From assembly GCA_900321665.1 (NCBI GenBank), contig ONWY01000106.1:1-5316 (forward strand): a stretch of 5,316 nt of DNA, in the 5' to 3' direction. Shown piece by piece: positions 1-5,292 of the stretch. This stretch comes from an uncultured Eubacteriales bacterium (GTDB lineage Bacteria; Bacillota; Clostridia; Oscillospirales; Acutalibacteraceae). Both the position numbers and the translations under genes were made by a program. The first letter of the stretch is position 1, and every line of letters starts with the position of its first letter. The notes below the pieces were generated by a model. It did no database searches and was not told where the DNA came from. It was given only the letters and a program-made list of their open reading frames with translations.

Positions 1-14
1 AATATTGAATTTGA

Positions 15-149
15 GATGCGAAGCAGTTTATTTTGCCTGATTTTGCTCAGATTAGCAATTTTAAAATGTGGGAATACTCTGCGTATTGGCGCATTTTTAA
101 ATTGTTAAGATGAGTGAAAGCAGACAAAATAAACCAATACTTCTTTATC
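15..149. repeat. Long imperfect palindrome (fold-back element) downstream of the operon
   Basis: Positions 26-77 and 83-134 are inverted copies that pair without a single bulge around a 5-base loop (78-82). By hand count there are 41 Watson-Crick pairs, 4 G-T pairs and 7 mismatches among 52 positions. Short pairings (20-23 with 140-143, 15-17 with 147-149) extend it outward. No ORF of note is present. A MITE-like insertion, or a gene for a structured RNA, would both fit; no target-site duplication is obvious. Confidence 0.6.
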
Positions 150-166
150 GGTACTCTCCGTAACTA

Positions 167-199
167 AGGGTGCCTCAACAAATGCTGTTGAGGCACCCT
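167..199 (-). terminator. Strong hairpin closing the operon after dnaJ
   Basis: A perfect 14-bp stem (167-180 with 186-199) with a 5-base loop starts 14 bases after the dnaJ stop, where the operon terminator is expected. In the dnaJ direction the stem is followed by TAGTTACGG, a poor U-tract. On the plus strand it is followed by ATTTTCATATTATC, somewhat better. It may therefore be bidirectional, or serve mainly a convergent gene outside the window. Terminator is the best call from position and stem strength. Confidence 0.7.
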
Positions 200-213
200 A
201 TTTTCATATTATC

Positions 214-1359
214 TTATTTCTTTTTGCCGAAAAAGCCTTTTTTGCCGCCGGTTTCCGGTGTGCCGAAGCTCGCCGCCAGCTGCGAAAGCAAATCCTTTTG
301 CTGCGCGGTCAAATTCTTCGGTACCTTCACCTTAATGCGCACAAGCTGGTCGCCCTTGCCGCGCTCGTAAGGCCGCGAAATACCCTTGCCGCCGAGCTTC
401 AAAATATCGCCCGATTGAGTGCCGGCTTTGATATCCACCTGCACCTTACCGTCTAATGTCGGCACGGTCACGGTTGTACCGAGCGCTGCTTGTGCGATAT
501 TAATCTCCTGCTCGTACCAGACATTGAAGCCGTCTCTTTCAAAGAACGGGTGCGGTCTGACGCGGATTAAAATGCGCAAATCGCCTGCAGGGCCGCCGTT
601 GGCACCGGCATTACCCATGCCTCTTACCGGCAAAATCTGCCCATCGTCAATACCGGCAGGGATTTTCACCTCAATGGTCTTTCTCTTTTTCACCCTGCCT
701 TGCCCGTTACAGGTTTTGCAGGGGTTGTGATTGATTTTACCCTTACCGCCGCACTTTGCACACTGCCGCTGGGAAGACATCACGCCGAATGCCGTGCGCT
801 GCTGCACGTTGATATAACCCCTGCCGCCGCACTCGGAGCAGGTTTCGGGTGTGGTTCCCTTCGCTGCGCCGCTGCCGCCGCAATCCGGGCAATTCTCAAT
901 ATGGTCAAGCTCTACGCGCTTTGTGGCGCCCTTTGCCGCTTCCTCGAAGGAAATCACCAATGTAACACTGATATCATCCCCCGCGCGCGGCGCATTGGGA
1001 TTTCTCCTGCTGCCGCCACCGCCGAAGCCGCCGCCAAAGAACGAGCCGAAAATGTCACCCAGGTCAATATCACCGAAATCGAAGCCGCCGGCTCCGTTAA
1101 ACGGATTGCCGCCACCGGCACCGAAATTCGGGTCAACACCCGCATGGCCGAATTGGTCATAGCGCGCGCGTTTCTCGCTATCCGACAAAATCTCGTATGC
1201 CTCATTTACCTCTTGAAACTTTTCTTTTGCCGAGGCATCATCAGGGTGTAAATCGGGGTGGTATTGCTTTGCCTTTTTGCGGAATGCTTTTTTGATTTCA
1301 TCCTCGCTGGCGCCCTTATTCACACCTAAGACTTCGTAATAATCTCTTTTATCTGCCAT
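214..1359 (-). CDS. dnaJ: DnaJ, Hsp40 co-chaperone (type I)
   Basis: DnaJ captures unfolded clients, hands them to DnaK and stimulates its ATPase. The 381-residue protein has the full type I layout. The J-domain (5-70) carries the essential HPD triad at 34-36. A Gly/Phe-rich region (about 75-116) contains DIF at 102-104. Four zinc-binding CxxCxGxG repeats start at 157 (CPDCGGSG), 174 (CSECGGRG), 200 (CAKCGGKG) and 214 (CKTCNGQG), so all eight cysteines are present. Two beta-rich C-terminal client-binding and dimerisation domains cover about 225-350. The tail GGKKGFFGKKK is basic. It is the last gene of the operon, separated from dnaK by 111 bases packed with hairpins. The start ATG (1359-1357) is preceded by a GGGGA ribosome binding site. 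Translation ends with TAA 14 bases before the strong hairpin at 199-167. Confidence 0.99.
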   Translation of the reverse strand: MADKRDYYEVLGVNKGASEDEIKKAFRKKAKQYHPDLHPDDASAKEKFQEVNEAYEILSDSEKRARYDQFGHAGVDPNFGAGGGNPFNGAGGFDFGDIDLGDIFGSFFGGGFGGGGSRRNPNAPRAGDDISVTLVISFEEAAKGATKRVELDHIENCPDCGGSGAAKGTTPETCSECGGRGYINVQQRTAFGVMSSQRQCAKCGGKGKINHNPCKTCNGQGRVKKRKTIEVKIPAGIDDGQILPVRGMGNAGANGGPAGDLRILIRVRPHPFFERDGFNVWYEQEINIAQAALGTTVTVPTLDGKVQVDIKAGTQSGDILKLGGKGISRPYERGKGDQLVRIKVKVPKNLTAQQKDLLSQLAASFGTPETGGKKGFFGKKK

Positions 1360-1365
1360 TCTATA

Positions 1366-1370
1366 TCCCC
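1366..1370 (-). promoter_or_regulatory. dnaJ ribosome binding site beside a hairpin
   Basis: GGGGA on the minus strand, 6 bases before the dnaJ ATG. It is weaker than the GGAGGT of dnaK, and it begins only two bases after the 3' arm of the hairpin at 1403-1373. Ribosome access to dnaJ could thus depend on that structure, although the site itself is not paired in it. Confidence 0.65.
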
Positions 1371-1372
1371 AA

Positions 1373-1403
1373 AGTGCGCATATGCCGAAGGCATAGGCGC
1401 ACT
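1373..1403 (-). other. Intergenic hairpin next to the dnaJ ribosome binding site
   Basis: Arms 1373-1386 and 1390-1403 pair at 13 of 14 positions (the exception is A1380 against G1396) around a 3-base loop. In the operon direction only three T residues follow and then the dnaJ ribosome binding site, so it is not an intrinsic terminator. It may act as an RNA stabiliser, a processing site or a modulator of dnaJ translation. Confidence 0.65.
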
Positions 1404-1416
1404 GTTCCTATCATTC

Positions 1417-1449
1417 AAAGAGCCGATTGCTGCGCGCAATGTGCTCTTT
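1417..1449 (-). other. Intergenic hairpin, middle of the dnaK-dnaJ gap
   Basis: Seven pairs (1417-1423 with 1443-1449), a two-by-two internal loop and five more pairs (1426-1430 with 1436-1440) enclose a 5-base loop. Read in the operon direction it is followed by GAATGATAGG, with no U-tract, so it should not stop transcription into dnaJ completely. On the plus strand it is followed by more T residues (six in a row at 1447-1452) and would resemble a terminator of antisense transcripts. Confidence 0.6.
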
Positions 1450-1464
1450 TTTCAATTTCAAGCG

Positions 1465-1480
1465 CGAGGATTACTCCTCG
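1465..1480 (-). other. Hairpin holding the dnaK stop codon in its loop
   Basis: In the mRNA sense CGAGGA (1480-1475) and TCCTCG (1470-1465) form a perfect 6-bp stem around GTAA, which fits the stable GNRA tetraloop class. The TAA of this loop is the dnaK stop codon, so the 5' arm encodes the final glutamates of DnaK. It is the first of three hairpins between dnaK and dnaJ. Confidence 0.55.
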
Positions 1481-3303
1481 GTAACATCTCTAAAATCAGC
1501 ATCATAGGTGCCATCCGGATTCGGGCCTGCTTGTGCACCTGCATCGGCACCGGGCTGTGCGCCCTGCGGGCCTGCCTGCTGATAAAGCTTTTGCGAGATT
1601 TCATAGAATTTCTGTGTTAAGGTCTCCTGTGCAGACTTAATTTGAGCGGTATCGGTTCCCTTCAGCGCTTCTTTTAATGCAGCGAGCTTGCTCTCCAAGT
1701 CGGACTTGTCGGCAGCATCAAACTTGTCGCCGGATTCGCTCAAAAGCTTCTCGCACTCGTAGACCATTTGGTCTGCCTGGTTGCGGGTATCCACATCCTC
1801 TTTTCTCTTCTTATCCTCAGCGGCAAACTGCTCTGCCTCGCGCACTGCCTTATCAATATCATCCTTGCTCATATTGGTGGAAGCGGTAATGGAAATCTCC
1901 TGCTCCTTGCCTGTGCCGAGGTCCTTAGCGGATACATGCACGATACCGTTGGCATCAATATCAAAGGTTACCTCAATCTGCGGCACACCGCGGCGCGCGG
2001 GAAGGATACCGTCAAGATGGAACATGCCGAGTGTCTTATTATCTTTTGCAAACTCTCTTTCACCCTGCAAAACGTGTACCTCAACGGAGGTTTGGTTATC
2101 TGCCGCAGTGGAGAAAATTTGACTCTTCTTGGTCGGGATAGTGGTGTTTCTTTCGATGATTTTGGTGCTCACACCGCCCATGGTTTCAATACCGAGCGAA
2201 AGCGGTGTAACATCGAGAAGGAGCAAGCCCTCTACATCGTTGTTGAGCACGCCTGCCTGCAAGGCTGCACCGACTGCCACGCACTCATCGGGGTTGATAC
2301 CCTTGAAGGGGTCTTTACCGGTGAATTTCTTGATAGCTTCCTGCACAGCGGGGATTCTCGAGGAACCGCCGACCATCAGCACCTTATCAATCTCGCCGAC
2401 ACTCAAGCCGCTGTCATCCAGCGCTTTTCTGACAGGACCCATGGTTCTCTCAACCAAGTCTGCTGTCATCTCGTTAAACTTAGCTCTGGTAAGGGTTAAA
2501 TCCAAGTGCTTCGGACCATCTTCACCCTGGGTGATAAAGGGCAGGTTGATGTTGGCAGTGGTGGTGCCGGAAAGTTCAATCTTTGCCTTCTCTGCCGCAT
2601 CCTTCAAGCGCTGCATCGCCATTCTGTCGCCGGAGAGGTCAATGCCCTGCTCCTTTTTAAACTCAGCTACAAGCCAATTGATGATTTTGTTATCAAAATC
2701 ATCACCGCCGAGCATGGTATCACCATTGGTTGCCAAAACCTCTTGCACACCGTCGCCCATCTCGATGATAGAGACATCGAAGGTGCCGCCGCCAAGGTCA
2801 TATACCATTACCTTTTGGTCTTGCTCTTTATCAATACCGTAAGCCAAAGCTGCCGCTGTCGGCTCGTTGATAATTCTCTTTACCTCAAGCCCTGCAATTT
2901 TGCCGGCATCCTTGGTTGCCTGGCGCTGTGAATCGGAGAAATAAGCAGGCACGGTGATAACCGCTTCGGTGACCTTTTCTCCCAAATAGCTCTCAGCATC
3001 CGTCTTTAACTTTTGCAGCACCATAGCGGAAATTTCCTGCGGGGTGTATGCCTTGCCGTTGATGGTTACCTTGTAATCGGAGCCCATGTGCCTTTTGATG
3101 GAAGACACGGTGCCCTCGGGATTAGTGACTGCCTGGCGCTTTGCGATGTTACCGACAAGGCGCTCGCCGTCCTTTTTAAAACCTACTACAGAAGGGGTGG
3201 TTCTTGCACCCTCTGCATTTGCAATTACGGTCGGCTCGCCGCCTTCAATAACTGCCACACATGAATTTGTTGTACCTAAGTCGATACCGATAATCTTTGC
3301 CAT
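1471..3303 (-). CDS. dnaK: DnaK, Hsp70 molecular chaperone
   Basis: DnaK is the ATP-driven cytoplasmic Hsp70 that binds short hydrophobic stretches of unfolded clients. The 610-residue product is complete. The nucleotide-binding domain (1 to about 358) shows the phosphate-1 motif IGIDLGTTNSCVAV (5-18), the catalytic lysine K70, VPAYFSDSQRQAT (118-130), NEPTAAALAYG (146-156), phosphate-2 YDLGGGTFDVS (168-178), GDTMLGGDDFD (194-204, with T196 matching the autophosphorylated threonine of E. coli DnaK) and the adenosine motif VGGSSRIP (311-318). The interdomain linker LLLLDVTPLSLG is at 360-371. The beta substrate-binding domain runs to about 478, the helical lid from about 479 to 575, and a G/A/Q/P-rich tail ends in DADFRDVTEE. 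After residue 74 the Gram-negative insert of about 24 residues is absent, as in Gram-positive DnaKs. The start at 3303 is set by GGAGGT (3317-3312), 8 bases upstream. The gap to grpE is 73 bases and I see no separate promoter in it. Confidence 0.99.
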   Translation of the reverse strand: MAKIIGIDLGTTNSCVAVIEGGEPTVIANAEGARTTPSVVGFKKDGERLVGNIAKRQAVTNPEGTVSSIKRHMGSDYKVTINGKAYTPQEISAMVLQKLKTDAESYLGEKVTEAVITVPAYFSDSQRQATKDAGKIAGLEVKRIINEPTAAALAYGIDKEQDQKVMVYDLGGGTFDVSIIEMGDGVQEVLATNGDTMLGGDDFDNKIINWLVAEFKKEQGIDLSGDRMAMQRLKDAAEKAKIELSGTTTANINLPFITQGEDGPKHLDLTLTRAKFNEMTADLVERTMGPVRKALDDSGLSVGEIDKVLMVGGSSRIPAVQEAIKKFTGKDPFKGINPDECVAVGAALQAGVLNNDVEGLLLLDVTPLSLGIETMGGVSTKIIERNTTIPTKKSQIFSTAADNQTSVEVHVLQGEREFAKDNKTLGMFHLDGILPARRGVPQIEVTFDIDANGIVHVSAKDLGTGKEQEISITASTNMSKDDIDKAVREAEQFAAEDKKRKEDVDTRNQADQMVYECEKLLSESGDKFDAADKSDLESKLAALKEALKGTDTAQIKSAQETLTQKFYEISQKLYQQAGPQGAQPGADAGAQAGPNPDGTYDADFRDVTEE

Positions 3304-3311
3304 AATTCATT

Positions 3312-3317
3312 ACCTCC
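3312..3317 (-). promoter_or_regulatory. dnaK ribosome binding site
   Basis: GGAGGT is the strongest ribosome binding site of the four genes and lies 8 bases before the ATG at 3303. It decides the start: a closer ATG at 3310-3308 is out of frame and too near the site to be used. Confidence 0.8.
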
Positions 3318-3352
3318 ATATATATAATAGAATCATTTACAAATTATTATTC

Positions 3353-3366
3353 ACAGCTTGCGCTGC
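3353..3366 (-). other. Small hairpin with GCAA loop between grpE and dnaK
   Basis: In the mRNA sense GCAGC (3366-3362) pairs with GCTGT (3357-3353), four Watson-Crick pairs and one G-U, around the loop GCAA, a GNRA-type tetraloop. It starts 10 bases after the grpE stop codon and no U-tract follows, so it is not a terminator. The stem is short and could be chance. Confidence 0.35.
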
Positions 3367-3376
3367 TATAACCGCT

Positions 3377-3973
3377 TTAATTGGCAACCTTGACCGTTGC
3401 CGGGCGAATGACTTTGTCGCCGAGCTTGTAGCCCTTTTGGAACACCTCAACGATTTCGCTCTCGCCTTTTTGCTCATCCTCCACATGCATCACTGCCATG
3501 TGATACATCGGGTCAAAGCTATCTCCCGCTTCGCCAAAGGGCGTAGCACCGAGAGATTCCATTTTATTTAAGAACTGATGAAATATCATATCAATTCCCT
3601 TTTTATAATCCTCTAATTCACCGGTAGCATCCTTTGCTCTTTCAAAGTTATCTGCCACCTCTAAAAAGCTCTCCAGAACGCTGATTTTGGCATTTACAAA
3701 GCTTTCTTCCTTTTCCTTTGCGGTTCTCTTGCGGAAATTGTCATACTCCGCCGCCAAGCGCAGAAGCTTTTCATCCTTAGCCTTGAGCTGCTCGCAAAGC
3801 TTGGTAACGGTATCCTCTTTAGGGGCTTCCGCTTCGGTAGATTCAGCCGCTTGTGCCGTTGCTTCTTCCGCCTGTGCTTCTGCTGCCGCTGCGCTCTGCT
3901 CTTTTTCTGCCGCTGCGCTCTGCTTTTTTTCTGCCGCCTCGCTCTCAGGCTTTTTCTTTTCTTTTTTTGCCAT
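3377..3973 (-). CDS. grpE: GrpE, nucleotide exchange factor for DnaK
   Basis: GrpE is a cytoplasmic dimer that opens the DnaK nucleotide-binding domain and releases ADP, resetting the chaperone cycle; in studied family members its long helices also act as a thermosensor. The product has 198 residues. Residues 1-55 are a low-complexity K/E/A/Q-rich tail, likely disordered, containing three tandem eight-residue repeats (11-34). A long charged helix/coiled coil covers about 55-112, including EYDNFRKRTAKEKEE (76-90). The four-helix and C-terminal beta regions follow, with the family signature FDPMYHMAV (153-161) and GYKLGDKVIRPATVKV (181-196). The start ATG (3973-3971) lies 9 bases past hrcA and is preceded by AGGAGA. 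This tight spacing suggests translational coupling to hrcA. The core is ordinary; the repeated tail is the only unusual part. Confidence 0.97.
   Translation of the reverse strand: MAKKEKKKPESEAAEKKQSAAAEKEQSAAAAEAQAEEATAQAAESTEAEAPKEDTVTKLCEQLKAKDEKLLRLAAEYDNFRKRTAKEKEESFVNAKISVLESFLEVADNFERAKDATGELEDYKKGIDMIFHQFLNKMESLGATPFGEAGDSFDPMYHMAVMHVEDEQKGESEIVEVFQKGYKLGDKVIRPATVKVAN
3872..3943 (-). repeat. Tandem 24-bp repeats in the 5' part of grpE
   Basis: Three in-frame 24-bp units encode SEAAEKKQ, SAAAEKEQ and SAAAAEAQ (GrpE residues 11-34). A 17-base block is identical in two units (3884-3900 and 3908-3924). The repeats lie in the variable tail, outside the DnaK-binding core, so changes of copy number would keep the frame and probably be tolerated. 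Confidence 0.75.
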
Positions 3974-3978
3974 GGTTA

Positions 3979-3984
3979 TCTCCT
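3979..3984 (-). promoter_or_regulatory. grpE ribosome binding site overlapping the hrcA stop
   Basis: AGGAGA on the minus strand, 5 bases before the grpE ATG. Its first two bases are the last two of the hrcA TAG stop codon (3985-3983). Ribosomes finishing hrcA would therefore stop on top of the grpE initiation site, an arrangement that usually goes with translational coupling. Confidence 0.8.
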
Positions 3985-5023
3985 ATTCTTCATCCTCGCC
4001 GTAGTGCTCTGCCAACAGCTTTCCGACCATATCGGTTAAGTACTGCACATCGGGGATGAGCCTTGCATAATCTATTCTGGTTGGCCCGATAATACCGATG
4101 GTACCCATCGCATTATCGCCAAATGCATAGCGCGAAAGTATCATGCTCGAATCACCCAATTCATCAAACACGTTTTCGCTGCCGATAAGAATGCTCATGC
4201 GGCTGTTATCTTTGCTCTCGCTGAAGGAAACAAGCCTTGAAAGCTGGTCGCGCTGTTGCAAAAAGCGAATCAGCTCGGAAATATCGCCATAAGTATCCTT
4301 GTAGGCAAGCAGATTGCTCTCGCCCTCTACATAGGTCTTGCTCTCGCCTGCCTCCTTGCCGAGCTCGTACAGCGCCGAAAGCAACGGCTTAATCGCATAA
4401 TCCTCCGCACCGAGCGCATCGATAATTTCGGCAAGCATCTCTTCACTCAACTCGCCCACACTCGCGCTCACAAAGTAGCGCTCCACAATTTCCCGAAAGC
4501 GCTCTTTGAGTGAATCATCAATATCAATATCAATCCTGCAAACACAGTTTTTGATAATGCCGCTGGAGGTGAGCAAAACCAAAATTGCCGTTTTGCTGCT
4601 GGCGGGAATCAGCTCTACCTTGCTGATTTTTGCCGACTTGGATTGCGGGGTGGTAATCAATGTGGCGCAGTTGGTCAGCCGCGCTAAAATGCCGCCTGCA
4701 TTCTCAAGTATTTTTTCGGGTGTTTTGGCACCCTCGCGCAGCATCGCTTCCAGCTGTGCGCACTCCATATCGCCCAAGGGGCTGGTGCTCATTAAATTAT
4801 CAATATAGTAACGGTAGCCTGCGGTAGTCGGTATTCTGCCCGAGGAAGCATGGTTTTTTTCCAAAAAGCCCAGCTCGCACAGCTCGCTCATCTCGTTGCG
4901 AATCGTTGCCGAGGAGTACCCGAGCTTTTCGCTCAAAGCCTTTGAACCGACAGGCTCACCGGTAGGGATATAGTGCTCTACCACATTTGCAAGTATATTT
5001 TCTTTTCTTGCCGATAGCTTCAT
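3983..5023 (-). CDS. hrcA: HrcA, heat-inducible transcription repressor
   Basis: HrcA is the dimeric repressor that binds CIRCE operators in front of class I heat-shock genes. In the family its folding depends on the GroEL chaperonin, which links repression to chaperone availability. The 346-residue product has the usual family length. Residues 1-77 are the winged helix-turn-helix region, with SSATIRNEM (37-45), ELGFLE (50-55) and the wing-like HASSGRIPT (58-66) followed by GYRYYID (69-75). The middle part (about 110-300) corresponds to the GAF-like and inserted dimerisation domains. The C-terminal signature GPTRIDY is at 313-319. The start is the ATG at 5023-5021, preceded by GGGGAG (5035-5030) with 6 bases between. 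It is the first gene of the operon and sits directly behind the CIRCE element, so autoregulation is expected. Its TAG stop overlaps the grpE ribosome binding site. Nothing is missing or unusual in the protein. Confidence 0.97.
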   Translation of the reverse strand: MKLSARKENILANVVEHYIPTGEPVGSKALSEKLGYSSATIRNEMSELCELGFLEKNHASSGRIPTTAGYRYYIDNLMSTSPLGDMECAQLEAMLREGAKTPEKILENAGGILARLTNCATLITTPQSKSAKISKVELIPASSKTAILVLLTSSGIIKNCVCRIDIDIDDSLKERFREIVERYFVSASVGELSEEMLAEIIDALGAEDYAIKPLLSALYELGKEAGESKTYVEGESNLLAYKDTYGDISELIRFLQQRDQLSRLVSFSESKDNSRMSILIGSENVFDELGDSSMILSRYAFGDNAMGTIGIIGPTRIDYARLIPDVQYLTDMVGKLLAEHYGEDEE

Positions 5024-5029
5024 TTTTGA

Positions 5030-5035
5030 CTCCCC
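5030..5035 (-). promoter_or_regulatory. hrcA ribosome binding site
   Basis: GGGGAG on the minus strand, 6 bases before the ATG at 5023. It supports the chosen hrcA start. Confidence 0.75.
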
Positions 5036-5091
5036 AAACAGTTTGTAACAGCCTGATTTTATGATAATTTACATTGACTTCATAATGGATT

Positions 5092-5100
5092 TTAGCACTC
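5092..5100 (-). promoter_or_regulatory. Orphan CIRCE half-site
   Basis: TTAGCACTC occurs a second time on the plus strand, 23 bases from the same arm of the complete CIRCE; including the next T the two copies share 10 bases. No matching right arm follows at the 9-base spacing: the bases at 5110-5118 agree with GAGTGCTAA at only four of nine positions and would overlap the complete operator. It could be a relic of a second operator or a weak accessory HrcA contact. Confidence 0.6.
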
Positions 5101-5114
5101 TTTTTGAATTTCTG

Positions 5115-5141
5115 TTAGCACTCTAATGCCCACAGTGCTAA
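5115..5141 (-). promoter_or_regulatory. CIRCE operator (HrcA binding site)
   Basis: On the plus strand TTAGCACTC (5115-5123), a 9-base spacer (5124-5132) and CAGTGCTAA (5133-5141) match the CIRCE consensus TTAGCACTC-N9-GAGTGCTAA at 17 of 18 positions. The single deviation is the innermost base of the right arm (C for G). It starts only a few bases past the predicted transcription start of hrcA, where bound HrcA would block initiation, and it would form a hairpin at the front of the mRNA. Position, spacing and the presence of hrcA as the next gene all agree. Confidence 0.96.
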
Positions 5142-5153
5142 TCATCGTGTTAT

Positions 5154-5182
5154 ACTATACTCCTATCCCCTGTAAAAGTCAA
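5154..5182 (-). promoter_or_regulatory. Sigma-A type promoter of the hrcA operon
   Basis: On the minus strand a -35 box TTGACT (5182-5177) and a -10 box TATAGT (5159-5154) are separated by exactly 17 bases, the optimal spacing for the housekeeping sigma factor. Each box differs from consensus at one position. The predicted start lies near 5148-5145, giving a 5' leader of about 120 bases that carries the CIRCE element near its front. Class I heat-shock operons are typically read from a housekeeping promoter with CIRCE as the only control, which is what is seen here. Confidence 0.85.
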
Positions 5183-5211
5183 GAATTAAAGTGTGAACAA
5201 TTTGTTAAATT

Positions 5212-5244
5212 CTAATTTAGCGCACGAAGCGTGCGCTAAATTAG
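5212..5244. other. Perfect 15-bp hairpin upstream of the hrcA promoter
   Basis: Arms 5212-5226 and 5230-5244 are perfect inverted copies around the 3-base loop AAG, with an AT-rich base and a GC-rich tip. The hairpin lies 29 bases upstream of the hrcA -35 box. On the minus strand it is followed by AATTTAAC rather than a T-run, so as a terminator of a gene to the right it would be weak but possible. It could also be part of the repeat-like sequence next to it. Confidence 0.65.
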
Positions 5245-5257
5245 CAACCGCTTAATG

Positions 5258-5292
5258 CCCTCCCTTGTCAGGGAGGGGGGACCGCTTGCGGT
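5258..5292. repeat. GC-rich double palindrome, probable dispersed repeat end
   Basis: CCCTCCCT (5258-5265) pairs with AGGGAGGG (5270-5277) around TGTC, and ACCGC (5281-5285) is mirrored by GCGGT (5288-5292). The G-rich stretch continues to 5299 and then turns into AGTTGTTTTT. The composition differs sharply from the AT-rich promoter region beside it. The style resembles the CCTCCC/GGGAGG intergenic repeats I know from many gut Clostridia; that resemblance is from memory and not verified. It may continue past the window. Confidence 0.45.

Noticed and set aside
1..213. Protein-coding or tRNA gene in the left non-coding stretch
   Set aside because: No frame with an initiation signal and no cloverleaf could be found; only the fold-back and the terminator-like hairpin are supported.
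170..370. Plus-strand 66-codon frame starting inside the terminator hairpin
   Set aside because: Its start lies within the 167-199 stem and the rest is antisense to the dnaJ 3' end, with no ribosome binding site.
700..1251. Plus-strand 183-codon frame opposite dnaJ
   Set aside because: It mirrors the G/F and zinc-finger coding region of dnaJ; its Ala/Ile-rich composition follows from the dnaJ codons and no initiation signal is visible.
1404..1422. Possible promoter for dnaJ inside the dnaK-dnaJ gap
   Set aside because: TTGAAT on the minus strand has only TATGCC at 17-base spacing, a poor -10 box located inside a hairpin arm.
1768..2842. Long plus-strand reading frames opposite dnaK (243 and 237 codons)
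   Set aside because: They are antisense to a fully conserved dnaK, begin without convincing ribosome binding sites, overlap each other and have no recognisable protein features. Long antisense frames opposite Hsp70 genes are a known codon-bias artefact.
3308..3310. Alternative dnaK start codon ATG
   Set aside because: It is out of frame with DnaK and lies one base from the GGAGGT site; the ATG at 3303 gives the conserved MAKIIGIDLGTT start.
3304..3376. Possible separate promoter for dnaK
   Set aside because: The AT-rich gap has TATATA-like and TTGTAA-like stretches on the minus strand, but their spacing is far too short for a -35/-10 pair, and no CIRCE is present.
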